Assembly (NCBI GenBank): GCA_023415635.1
Contig: JAEZJV010000048.1
Span: 1-20,698, forward strand
Source: Bacillota bacterium
GTDB taxonomy: Bacteria > Bacillota > Clostridia > Lachnospirales > Lachnospiraceae
Direction of reading: 5' to 3'
Length of the DNA: 20,698 nucleotides
The notes under the pieces were generated by a model, which saw only the letters and a list, made by a program, of their open reading frames with translations, searched no databases and was not told the DNA's origin. The translations under genes and the position numbers were made by a program. This document shows, piece after piece, positions 6,743 to 14,981 of the stretch. Each line of letters opens with the position of its first letter. Position 1 is the stretch's first letter.

Positions 6743-9700
6743 ATGAGTATTAGTAACAGATTAGGAATAGATATCGGTTCCACTACAGTTAAAATTGTAA
6801 TCATCAATGAAGCAGGGGAAATTCTTTTTTCAGATTATGAACGGCATTATGCAAATATTCAGGAAACTCTTGCAAGCCTGGTTAAAAAGGCTCAGAATTC
6901 TCTTGGTAATATTTCTGTCTATCCTGTAATTACCGGTTCCGGAGGATTAACCATATCCAAGCATCTGGACATCCCATTTATTCAGGAAGTAGTAGCTGTA
7001 TCTGCTTCCCTGCAGGATTATGCTCCTCAGACTGATGTTGCAATTGAATTGGGTGGTGAGGATGCAAAAATCATCTATTTCACCAACGGTATCGAACAGC
7101 GTATGAACGGCATCTGTGCCGGAGGTACCGGTTCCTTTATAGATCAGATGGCAAGCTTACTAAAGACAGATGCTTCCGGCTTAAACGAATATGCCAAGAG
7201 CTATAAGGCAATATATCCGATTGCAGCAAGATGTGGTGTATTTGCTAAGTCAGATATCCAGCCCCTAATTAATGAGGGAGCAACAAAACCTGATTTATCC
7301 GCATCCATCTTCCAGGCAGTTGTAAATCAGACAATCAGTGGCCTTGCCTGCGGTAAGCCAATCCGTGGTAACGTAGCCTTTCTCGGCGGCCCTCTTCATT
7401 TCCTTGAAGAATTGAAGAATGCTTTTATCCGTACTCTGAATCTGACAGAGAACCAGGTCATCGCTCCGGAGCATTCCCATCTGTTCGCAGCGATCGGTGC
7501 CGCTATGAATTATAAACCTAATGCTAACAAGGAACTGAACTCCTTATATGAGCTGCTGTCCCAGGGTATCACCATGGACTTTGAGGTGAACCGCATGACA
7601 CCCCTCTTTAAGGATGAGGCAGAATATCAAGAGTTTACGACAAGACATTCTATACATACCGTGAAAAAGGGAAGCCTTACGGATTACGAAGGTAATTGTT
7701 ATCTAGGAATTGATGCCGGTTCTACAACCACCAAGGTTGCTCTTGTGGGTGAGGATGGCTCATTGCTTTATTCCTTCTACAGCAACAATAACGGCAGCCC
7801 TTTAAAAACTACTATCCGTGCTATGAAGGAAATATATGAGCTTCTTCCTGCAAAGGCTAAGATTGTCCGTTCCTGCTCGACAGGCTACGGTGAAGCATTA
7901 ATCAAAGCAGCACTGATGCTGGACGAAGGTGAGGTCGAGACAGTAGCCCACTATCATGCTGCTGCCTTCTTTGAACCCGAAGTAGACTGTATTCTGGATA
8001 TCGGCGGTCAGGATATGAAGTGCATCAAAATACGGAATCATACAGTAGATAACGTTCTACTTAATGAAGCCTGCTCCTCAGGCTGCGGTTCCTTTATCGA
8101 AACTTTTGCCAAATCCTTGAATTATGAAGTAGAGGATTTTGCCAAGGTTGCTTTATTTGCCAAAAATCCCATTGATTTGGGAACCAGATGTACCGTATTC
8201 ATGAATTCCAAGGTAAAGCAGGCACAAAAGGAGGGGGCAACCGTAGCCGATATTTCTGCCGGTCTTGCCTATTCTGTCATAAAAAATGCTTTATATAAGG
8301 TAATTAAGATTACGAATCCCAAGGATCTCGGAGAGAAAATGGTCGTACAGGGAGGAACCTTTTATAATGATGCCGTGCTTCGAAGCTTTGAGACGATCTC
8401 CGGCTGTATGGCTGTGAGACCGGATATTGCCGGAATTATGGGGGCTTTCGGAGCTGCCTTAATTGCAAGAGAGCATTATGAGGGTGAGGCAAGCTCCATG
8501 CTGTCCATCCATGAAATTAATGAACTTAAATTCGAAACCTCCCTTGCCCGCTGCAAACGCTGTACCAACAGCTGCCTTTTGACTATCAATAAATTTACCG
8601 GCGGCAGACAGTATGTGACTGGTAATCGCTGTGAACGTGGCCTGGGCAAGGAGAAGAATGTTGATAATATACCTAATCTTTTTGATTATAAATTAGATCG
8701 ATACTTCTCCTATGCTGTCCTCTCAAAGGAAGAATCCAGACGCGGTGTAGTAGGTATCCCAAGGGTTCTGAATATGTATGAGAATTATCCCTTCTGGCAT
8801 ACCTTTTTCACAAAGCTTGGTTATCAGATTGTGCTATCTCCAACCTCCAACCGTAAGATTTACGAGATGGGTATTGAATCCATCCCGAGCGAATCCGAAT
8901 GCTATCCGGCAAAGCTTGTACATGGTCATATCAAATGGCTTATAGATCAGGGCATCAGTTATATATTCTATCCGAGCATACCATATGAGCGAAACGAAGT
9001 AGACGGTGCCAACAATCATTATAATTGCCCTATCGTAACCTCCTATCCTGAGAATATCAAGAATAATGTCGAAGAGTTGAAACTTCCTACCTTCGATTTT
9101 GATAATCCGTTTTTATCCTTTGAGACCGAAGAAATACTTACTAACCGGCTTGTGGAGCATTATAAAGCAAAGGGTATTCCCACACAGGAGATCAGAGAGG
9201 CCTCTGCCGCTGCCTGGGCTGAGCTTGCTGCTGCCAGAGAGGATATGCGCAAAAAAGGTGAGGAAACCATGGCATATCTTAGGGCTTCCGGCCGAAAAGG
9301 TATCGTACTGGCAGGACGCCCCTACCATATCGATCCCGAGATTCATCATGGTATCCCGGAACTGATTAACTCCTATGGAGTTGCGGTTCTCACAGAGGAT
9401 GCCATCTCCCATCTAGGTATGATTGATCGTCCGACCATCGTCATTGACCAATGGATGTATCATTCCAGATTATATGCTGCCGCCTCCTATGTACGAACCC
9501 AGCCAAACCTTGAGCTGATTCAGCTTAATTCCTTCGGCTGCGGTCTGGATGCGGTAACCACTGACCAGGTAAATGATATCCTGACACAGTCAGGTAAGAT
9601 ATATACTGTACTAAAGATTGATGAGGTAAATAATCTCGGGGCTGCCAGGATCCGTATCCGCTCCCTGCTCTCGGCTGTTCGTGAGCGTGAGGCTAAACAT

Positions 9701-10969
9701 ATCACTCCTCATATTACATCATCTGCTCACCATAGAGTAGTCTTTACTGAGGAAATGAAGGAAACCTATACCATCCTTGCTCCGCAGATGTCTCCGATTC
9801 ATTTTGATTTACTGGAGCCTGCACTTCGCAGCGGGGGCTACAAGGTTGTCGTACTTCCGAATGATAACCGTCGTGCCGTCGATGTGGGGCTGCAATATGT
9901 GAACAACGATGCCTGCTTTCCTTCCCTGATGGTAGTAGGGCAGATTATGGATGCATTACTATCCGGAAAATATGATCTGAATAAGGTAGCCGTTATGATT
10001 ACCCAGACAGGCGGAGGCTGCCGTGCCACCAATTACATTGGCTTTATCCGAAGGGCTCTGCAAAAAGCAGGAATGTCACAGATACCTGTCATCTCATTAA
10101 GTGCCTCCGGTTTAGAGAAGAATCCCGGCCTTAAGATTACACCAAAGCTCCTGATTACAGCTATGCAGGCACTGGTATATGGAGATGTCTTCATGCGGGT
10201 GCTCTACCGAACAAGGCCCTATGAGATGGTTCCGGGATCAGCAAATGCCCTCCATCAGAAATGGCTGAAGATCTGTATTGATAGTATAAAGAACGGCGGA
10301 AGCTGGTTTGAATATAAGAGAAATATCCGTGGAATTATACGTGATTTTGACAATTTAGATCTGGATGAGACAGTGAAGAAGCCGCGTGTCGGAGTCGTTG
10401 GGGAAATTCTTGTTAAATTCCTGCCATCTGCCAATAATTACCTGGTCGAACTTCTGGAAGCGGAGGGAGCCGAAGCGGTGGTACCAGACCTACTGGATTT
10501 CCTGCAGTACTGTGCCTATAATACTAATTTTAAAGCCCGTTATCTTGGTAAGAAGAAATCCAGTGCACGAATCAGCAATCTGATCATCTGGGCTTTGGAG
10601 CAGGTTCGAGGTACCGCGAAGCACGCACTTTCTAAGAGCAAACGCTTTGATCCTCCGGTCCACATCAAAAAACTGGCAGCTTTGGCAGAGCCTGTCGTGT
10701 CTATCGGCAATCAGACCGGTGAAGGCTGGTTCTTGACCGGTGAGATGCTGGAGCTGATCCACTCCGGTGTAAAGAATATAGTCTGTACGCAGCCCTTTGC
10801 TTGTCTGCCTAATCATATCGTAGGAAAAGGCGTCATAAAGGAGCTACGCCATCAGCATCCTGAAGCCAACATAGTTGCCGTGGATTATGATCCCGGCGCC
10901 AGTGAGGTGAATCAGTTGAATCGTATTAAGCTGATGTTATCTACAGCTGTTAAAAATATGAGGAAATAA
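6743..10969 (+). CDS. Two-ATPase 2-hydroxyacyl-CoA dehydratase activase / DUF2229 protein
   Basis: This 1408-residue protein has two BadF/BadG/HgdC-type ATPase domains in series, starting at LGIDIGSTTVK (residue 7) and YLGIDAGSTTTK (320). Each keeps both cysteines that hold the [4Fe-4S] cluster in HgdC: C125 and C164 in the first, C444 and C483 in the second, each pair 39 residues apart. A C604-x2-C607-x3-C611 motif with C630 follows. The rest (about 667-1400) is DUF2229-like, with an HgdB/double-cubane-type look and further isolated cysteines (C720, C1058, C1093). Known relatives use ATP to push electrons to a second iron-sulfur protein; the substrate here is unknown, and no dehydratase genes are adjacent. 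The frame is open from a TTG at 6698, but the ATG at 6743 has good ribosome sites (AGGAG and GGAG). A CPBP protease gene follows after 22 nt. Confidence 0.87.
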   Translation: MSISNRLGIDIGSTTVKIVIINEAGEILFSDYERHYANIQETLASLVKKAQNSLGNISVYPVITGSGGLTISKHLDIPFIQEVVAVSASLQDYAPQTDVAIELGGEDAKIIYFTNGIEQRMNGICAGGTGSFIDQMASLLKTDASGLNEYAKSYKAIYPIAARCGVFAKSDIQPLINEGATKPDLSASIFQAVVNQTISGLACGKPIRGNVAFLGGPLHFLEELKNAFIRTLNLTENQVIAPEHSHLFAAIGAAMNYKPNANKELNSLYELLSQGITMDFEVNRMTPLFKDEAEYQEFTTRHSIHTVKKGSLTDYEGNCYLGIDAGSTTTKVALVGEDGSLLYSFYSNNNGSPLKTTIRAMKEIYELLPAKAKIVRSCSTGYGEALIKAALMLDEGEVETVAHYHAAAFFEPEVDCILDIGGQDMKCIKIRNHTVDNVLLNEACSSGCGSFIETFAKSLNYEVEDFAKVALFAKNPIDLGTRCTVFMNSKVKQAQKEGATVADISAGLAYSVIKNALYKVIKITNPKDLGEKMVVQGGTFYNDAVLRSFETISGCMAVRPDIAGIMGAFGAALIAREHYEGEASSMLSIHEINELKFETSLARCKRCTNSCLLTINKFTGGRQYVTGNRCERGLGKEKNVDNIPNLFDYKLDRYFSYAVLSKEESRRGVVGIPRVLNMYENYPFWHTFFTKLGYQIVLSPTSNRKIYEMGIESIPSESECYPAKLVHGHIKWLIDQGISYIFYPSIPYERNEVDGANNHYNCPIVTSYPENIKNNVEELKLPTFDFDNPFLSFETEEILTNRLVEHYKAKGIPTQEIREASAAAWAELAAAREDMRKKGEETMAYLRASGRKGIVLAGRPYHIDPEIHHGIPELINSYGVAVLTEDAISHLGMIDRPTIVIDQWMYHSRLYAAASYVRTQPNLELIQLNSFGCGLDAVTTDQVNDILTQSGKIYTVLKIDEVNNLGAARIRIRSLLSAVREREAKHITPHITSSAHHRVVFTEEMKETYTILAPQMSPIHFDLLEPALRSGGYKVVVLPNDNRRAVDVGLQYVNNDACFPSLMVVGQIMDALLSGKYDLNKVAVMITQTGGGCRATNYIGFIRRALQKAGMSQIPVISLSASGLEKNPGLKITPKLLITAMQALVYGDVFMRVLYRTRPYEMVPGSANALHQKWLKICIDSIKNGGSWFEYKRNIRGIIRDFDNLDLDETVKKPRVGVVGEILVKFLPSANNYLVELLEAEGAEAVVPDLLDFLQYCAYNTNFKARYLGKKKSSARISNLIIWALEQVRGTAKHALSKSKRFDPPVHIKKLAALAEPVVSIGNQTGEGWFLTGEMLELIHSGVKNIVCTQPFACLPNHIVGKGVIKELRHQHPEANIVAVDYDPGASEVNQLNRIKLMLSTAVKNMRK

Positions 10970-10991
10970 GATAGGATGAAAGGGGGAGAAT

Positions 10992-12008
10992 ATGTTTAAA
11001 GGTAAGGAAGGAAAGGTTCGCTCCGGCTGGAAGATAGTTAGCGTGCTAGCCATCATACTGGCAGCAGTAACTATCATCACCGGAATTATTGGTGGTTTTG
11101 CGGGTTCCTATATGGTAGCCTCAGGAGATATGACCATACGTAGTCTGACCGATATTACTTATACGCAACGGGGAGAAAGCATCCTTTCGTTCGTAAACAC
11201 TGTTGCCATGTTCCTGCAGGAAATCATATTTATCATTACGCCTATCATAGCTTGGAAGCTCATCATGAAACGTAAATTATCTGACATGGGACTTACAGCC
11301 CTAAAAGCACATACAGCTGAACTTCTGATCGGTCTATCAATGGGAATTTTATCCATCACAGCTGTATTTGCCTTATTAGTCTTATCCGGCCAGGCTAGGG
11401 TTGAAACCTGGACACCTCGATTTGCATCCAGCCAGCTGGTATATTTATTTGTCTATATCAGCGTTGGCTTTGCTGAAGAAATCTTTGGACGCGGTTATGT
11501 TATGTCCGTCCTGCGCCAGACTAAAAGCAAGCCTGTGATCATCATTGTTTCAGCAGTTCTTTTTGCCCTGTTACACTCGGGAAATCCCGGTATCGGGCCT
11601 CTGCCATATATTAATCTTGCTCTTTACGGTGTGTTCACCGCCTATATCTATATCCTCTCCGGTAATATCTGGATGTGTATAGGCTATCATATCACCTGGA
11701 ATTATTTTCAGGGCTATATCTTTGGCTTTAAGGTAAGTGGAACTGACTCACAGGGTATGTTGACAACGGTATTCCCTAAGGACTCCCTCTTGAATGGGGG
11801 TGCATTTGGACCGGAGGGCGGTTTATTCGTAACTATCATAATCTTAATAAGTATATTGTTCGTGAAGTTTTATTATAGAAACAGAACATTTGATTTTATG
11901 TCTGTCGATAAGACTATAGAAATACAGCATCAGATTTATGAATCTCCTACGGACGTAAGCTTAGATAAGGTTACTTCCGAAGACTCCGAACAGACTGGTG
12001 CAGAATAG
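10992..12008 (+). CDS. CPBP family intramembrane metalloprotease
   Basis: This 338-residue polytopic membrane protein carries the CPBP (Abi/CAAX-like) motifs in order: motif 1 AEEIFGRG with E162, E163 and R167; motif 2 FALLH with H195; and motif 3 GYHITWNYFQG with H233 and N237. These are the expected metal and catalytic residues, so it is probably active. About eight membrane segments are visible, beginning at residue 14, and the last 40 residues form a charged cytoplasmic or extracellular tail. Members of this family process prenylated or peptide substrates, act in bacteriocin immunity, or are of unknown role; nothing here points to a bacteriocin. The start has GGGGGAG 3-4 nt upstream. It follows the activase gene by 22 nt and is presumably cotranscribed, although a functional link is not obvious. 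Confidence 0.9.
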   Translation: MFKGKEGKVRSGWKIVSVLAIILAAVTIITGIIGGFAGSYMVASGDMTIRSLTDITYTQRGESILSFVNTVAMFLQEIIFIITPIIAWKLIMKRKLSDMGLTALKAHTAELLIGLSMGILSITAVFALLVLSGQARVETWTPRFASSQLVYLFVYISVGFAEEIFGRGYVMSVLRQTKSKPVIIIVSAVLFALLHSGNPGIGPLPYINLALYGVFTAYIYILSGNIWMCIGYHITWNYFQGYIFGFKVSGTDSQGMLTTVFPKDSLLNGGAFGPEGGLFVTIIILISILFVKFYYRNRTFDFMSVDKTIEIQHQIYESPTDVSLDKVTSEDSEQTGAE

Positions 12009-12034
12009 AGAACGTGTAGCATAGCAGAATTTTA

Positions 12035-12096
12035 AAGAACCCCGTAGATGAATAAAAACGATAGAGAATTCGTTTGCATCTTCACATGGGGTTCTT
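12035..12096. terminator. Bidirectional terminator between the CPBP gene and ilvN
   Basis: A 9-bp perfect outer stem (AAGAACCCC 12035-12043 with GGGGTTCTT 12088-12096) encloses shorter matching arms (GATG/CATC and AACGA/TCGTT). It is followed by TTTTTT on the plus strand, and its minus-strand side also runs into TTT. It sits between the ends of two convergent transcripts. Confidence 0.85.
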
Positions 12097-12126
12097 TTTT
12101 ATAGGAGTTACACATGGTAGGTTATC

Positions 12127-12609
12127 TTACTTTTTCTCAATAGCAACGCTGCCACCGCGGACAATCTGTATCTTATGAAATTTATCACTAAAAATCCTAA
12201 TCAGGTCATTATTCTCCTCCTCACTCTGCAAGCATTCAAAAAGAACATTGTCACTGCCATAATGTATCATTGTGATAGGATAAACCTCTGCAACCCGGAA
12301 GGCCTCTGCAATCTCCTCTTTGGTACATTCCTCCAGAGACAGGAACATGATTTCCTTCGCATGAAAGGGCTGCTTTGTCAGATCAATCACCTTAATTACT
12401 TCCACGCAACGATTCAGTTGCTTTTTGATTTGTTCAAAGGTATTATCATCGCTTCGTAAGCCGATTGTCATTCTGGAAATTGTGGGATCATTGGTGATAC
12501 CGACCGTCAGACTTTCCAGATTATAATTTTTACCGGCGAACATTCCCGACACCTTGGCCAATACACCCACATCATTTTCTACATAAAGGGATAACCATCT
12601 TTTCTTCAT
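12127..12609 (-). CDS. ilvN: Acetolactate synthase small (regulatory) subunit
   Basis: This 160-residue protein has an N-terminal ACT domain (about residues 4-75, starting RWLSLYVENDVGVLAKVSGMF and containing NLESLTVG) and a C-terminal domain (about 80-158) typical of IlvN/IlvH. It binds the catalytic subunit, raises its activity, and in most relatives carries valine feedback inhibition at the ACT domain interface. The length matches the family (about 160). It lies 15 nt after ilvB and is cotranscribed, so the T-box upstream of ilvB controls it too. It ends at the bidirectional terminator shared with the CPBP gene. Confidence 0.95.
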   Translation of the reverse strand: MKKRWLSLYVENDVGVLAKVSGMFAGKNYNLESLTVGITNDPTISRMTIGLRSDDNTFEQIKKQLNRCVEVIKVIDLTKQPFHAKEIMFLSLEECTKEEIAEAFRVAEVYPITMIHYGSDNVLFECLQSEEENNDLIRIFSDKFHKIQIVRGGSVAIEKK

Positions 12610-12624
12610 CTTCCTTCCTCCGTT

Positions 12625-14337
12625 TCATCCAATAATCATCTCATTCAAGGACTTACCACTCTGGACCATAGGCAGCACCAGCGTATGGCTGTCTATAATA
12701 AAATCAATGACGGTCGGCCTCTGCCTGTTAGCGGCTGCCTGCTCAAGTGCAGTTTTAATTTCTGTTTCTTTGGTTACACGAATTCCCATTGCTCCATAGC
12801 TCTTCGCAAATGCAACGAAATCCGGCAGATACGGAGGGCACTCCTTCTTAGGATCCATACAGTTTTTAGCACAGCTCCTCCTATAGCGCATGCAGGTTCC
12901 GGAATATCTGTTATCATAAAACAGCTCCTGCCACTGCCTAATCATACCCAAGTAACCGTTATTCAAGATACAGACGATGATGGGCAGCTCCTGTGCTATT
13001 GCCGTAGCCATCTCCTGAAGATTCATTTGAAAACCTCCATCTCCTGTTATGCATAGAACTGTTTTGTTCGGGTTACCAAGCTTTGCACCAATGGCTGCCG
13101 GAAAGCCGTATCCCATTGTTCCCATTCCTCCGCTTGTAATCAGTCGCTTGTTCTCGTCCAGTTCCAGATATTGCATTGTCCACATCTGATTTTGTCCAAC
13201 ATCTGCCGTAACGATTACTTCTTTAAAGCTTTGATTAATATACTCCAGGATGCGATATGGGGAGACACCCTCCCCCTTATGCACTATATTGCTTTTTCCA
13301 CCAAAGCTGTCTATATGCTCCAAAAAGGCTTGGGTATTGAGAGGCTGAGCACGCTCCAAAAGCTTAGTCACCGCCAGCTTTGCGTCCGCTACAATCGGAA
13401 TATCCACCTTAATATTTCTTGAAATAGAGGCAGCATCTATATCAATATGAATAATCCTTGCAGTCTTGGCAAATTCACTAATTCTACCGGTAATTCTGTC
13501 ATTAAATCTGGTTCCGATCGATAAAAGGACATCACATTCGTTAATTACCTTATTGGAAGCAATGTTGCCATGCATACCGAGATTGCCTATATAAAGCGGA
13601 TGATTGGTTGGGAGAATACCCTTCCCCATCAGAGTCGTAATCACGGGAATATTCATCCTCTCTACTAATTGCCGAAATTCTGTATGGGCTTTCGCTATCA
13701 CCAGTCCACCACCAGCCAAAAGTAACGGTCTTTTTGCCTGCTCCAATAACTCCAGGGCTTTCTTCAGCTGTCCCACATGTACTCCTACCATCGGTTTATA
13801 ACCTCTGATATTCACTGTATCAGGATAGCAATCATCTCCCTCTTGCAGCATGATATCCTTGGGCAGATCTACAATTACAGGTCCCGGTTTACCGGTCTGC
13901 GCGATATAGAACGCTTCCTTGATAATTCTGCCGAGATCCTTACGGTCGCGGACTACCACACCATATTTGCAGATACTTCTTGTGATACCGATGATATCAG
14001 CTTCCTGAAAAGCATCATTACCGATCAATGACGTCGGCACCTGTCCTGTAAAGCATACCAGCGGCACACTGTCATAATTAGCAGTGGCTATGCCTGTTAC
14101 CATATTGGTCGCCCCTGGACCGCTTGTTGCCAGACATACTCCCACCTTACCTGTCGATCTGGCATAGCCATCGGCTTCATGTACCATTGCCTGCTCATGC
14201 CTGGGCAGAATCAACTCTATATGATTCTGTTTATAAAGCTCGTCAAAGATATCGACTACGAAACCGCCCGGATAACCAAAAAGCTTCTCCACTCCCTCAC
14301 TGATCAGTGCTTTGACTAAAAATTCTGTTCCTCTCAT
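12625..14337 (-). CDS. ilvB: Acetolactate synthase large (catalytic) subunit with a cysteine-rich insert
   Basis: This 570-residue thiamine-diphosphate enzyme condenses two pyruvates to acetolactate, or pyruvate with 2-oxobutyrate, the first shared step of Val/Leu/Ile synthesis. The cofactor-activating glutamate is E48 (in LPRHEQAMVHEA). The TPP/Mg motif starts with GDGGFQMN (432-439) and ends at N459-N460, and the FAD-contacting middle domain has the usual GNLGMHG. One oddity is an insert after RYSGT (about 482-503) with cysteines at 482, 489, 493 and 500, spaced 7-4-7, then PPYLPDF; the classical enzymes have only a short DNPDF-like turn here. I recall similar inserts in other Lachnospiraceae. 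The start has AAGGAGG 8 nt upstream. The gene is preceded by a T-box leader and followed by ilvN. Confidence 0.95.
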   Translation of the reverse strand: MRGTEFLVKALISEGVEKLFGYPGGFVVDIFDELYKQNHIELILPRHEQAMVHEADGYARSTGKVGVCLATSGPGATNMVTGIATANYDSVPLVCFTGQVPTSLIGNDAFQEADIIGITRSICKYGVVVRDRKDLGRIIKEAFYIAQTGKPGPVIVDLPKDIMLQEGDDCYPDTVNIRGYKPMVGVHVGQLKKALELLEQAKRPLLLAGGGLVIAKAHTEFRQLVERMNIPVITTLMGKGILPTNHPLYIGNLGMHGNIASNKVINECDVLLSIGTRFNDRITGRISEFAKTARIIHIDIDAASISRNIKVDIPIVADAKLAVTKLLERAQPLNTQAFLEHIDSFGGKSNIVHKGEGVSPYRILEYINQSFKEVIVTADVGQNQMWTMQYLELDENKRLITSGGMGTMGYGFPAAIGAKLGNPNKTVLCITGDGGFQMNLQEMATAIAQELPIIVCILNNGYLGMIRQWQELFYDNRYSGTCMRYRRSCAKNCMDPKKECPPYLPDFVAFAKSYGAMGIRVTKETEIKTALEQAAANRQRPTVIDFIIDSHTLVLPMVQSGKSLNEMIIG

Positions 14338-14407
14338 TCTGTACTCCTCCTTAATTCATTTTAGTTCACAAAAGAATTCATCATACCGGGTAATAGATGC
14401 TGACAAT

Positions 14408-14441
14408 AAAAAAGCCCTAAGCTAATAAATTAGCTTAGGGC
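14408..14441 (-). terminator. Intrinsic terminator of the ilvBN T-box
   Basis: A perfect 12-bp stem (GCCCTAAGCTAA with TTAGCTTAGGGC, 4-nt loop) is followed on the minus strand by six T (14408-14413). It is the terminator arm of the T-box switch. In the antitermination state the T-box motif just upstream would pair with part of this region. Confidence 0.92.
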
Positions 14442-14754
14442 GAATTATGCATCCGTGTTACCACCTAAATTCAGAGAAGAAACCGGCATCCCGGGTATGC
14501 TTCCACTGCACTCTGTCAGTACGGATAAACTTATGCTGGCAGAGCAAAAGTACAGATAGGTTATCGATACTGCTTTCCTTTTAACGGTAGAAAACTCCGG
14601 TGAAGTCTACTTAAGGATAATCTCCTGTTCAATTCACTGCTCAAAGGCTACTTCGACACTTCCCATATGAAGATTTTCACCAGCCATCTTCTCTCTGAAT
14701 TATGAGTGAGTGTGTACTCCTCCTTGTCACTGCATTTCCGATATGCTTTTGTTA
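14414..14754 (-). ncRNA. T-box leader controlling ilvBN
   Basis: The minus-strand leader has the conserved T-box sequence AGGTGGTAACACGG (14453-14466) directly before a strong terminator. It also has the stem I landmarks AGAGAG and GGTGAAAATC near 14655-14700. T-box leaders bind a tRNA: the codon-like specifier pairs with the anticodon and the TGGT bulge pairs with the uncharged acceptor end, which lets transcription continue. In stem I a basal helix (AAGGA 14721-14725 with TCCTT 14613-14617) places the words ATT (14619-14621) and ATC (14616-14618) at the specifier position. Both are isoleucine codons. ATT is followed by A before the helix and fits the geometry better. Isoleucine specificity suits the genes but is inferred. 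Confidence 0.9.
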
Positions 14755-14760
14755 GTGCTC

Positions 14761-14790
14761 AGTATATCAAAAGAGATATCGCTCTGTCAA
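14761..14790 (-). promoter_or_regulatory. Promoter of the ilvBN T-box transcript
   Basis: The -35 box TTGACA (14785-14790) and -10 box TATACT (14761-14766) are separated by 18 nt, giving a start near 14754. It begins 9 nt beyond the stop codon of the methyltransferase remnant. Confidence 0.78.
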
Positions 14791-14799
14791 GTTGTATTT

Positions 14800-14976
14800 T
14801 CAACAATTTACAGCGATTAATTCTATTAAATGAATTACGTAACCAATTCTTATCACATACAAGTATAACCGGCCTCCGGTCTGAGACACCTTCTCAATCT
14901 TAGAGAAACCGGCTTGTAACAGCATTTTTTTCTGATTCTCCACCGTATAGGGTGTATCATAATGTAGAAACTCCAT
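14800..14976 (-). pseudogene. Remnant of a SAM-dependent methyltransferase C-terminus (58 codons)
   Basis: An open frame of 58 codons begins 5 nt after the ung stop with AAGGA 9 nt upstream, so it could be translated by coupling to ung. Its first 40 residues (FLHYDTPYTVENQKKMLLQ, then AGFSKIEKV and a TGG turn) resemble the end of class I methyltransferases, where an H-x-D-T-P-x-T helix leads to the AGF-x-x-V-E strand before a final strand. The SAM-binding domain is missing entirely. After YLYVIRI the reading turns into an unrelated-looking tail ending at 14800. I read it as a decayed gene end, possibly left by a deletion that joined ung to the ilvBN promoter; a small functional protein is less likely. 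Confidence 0.55.
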
Positions 14977-14981
14977 TTCTA

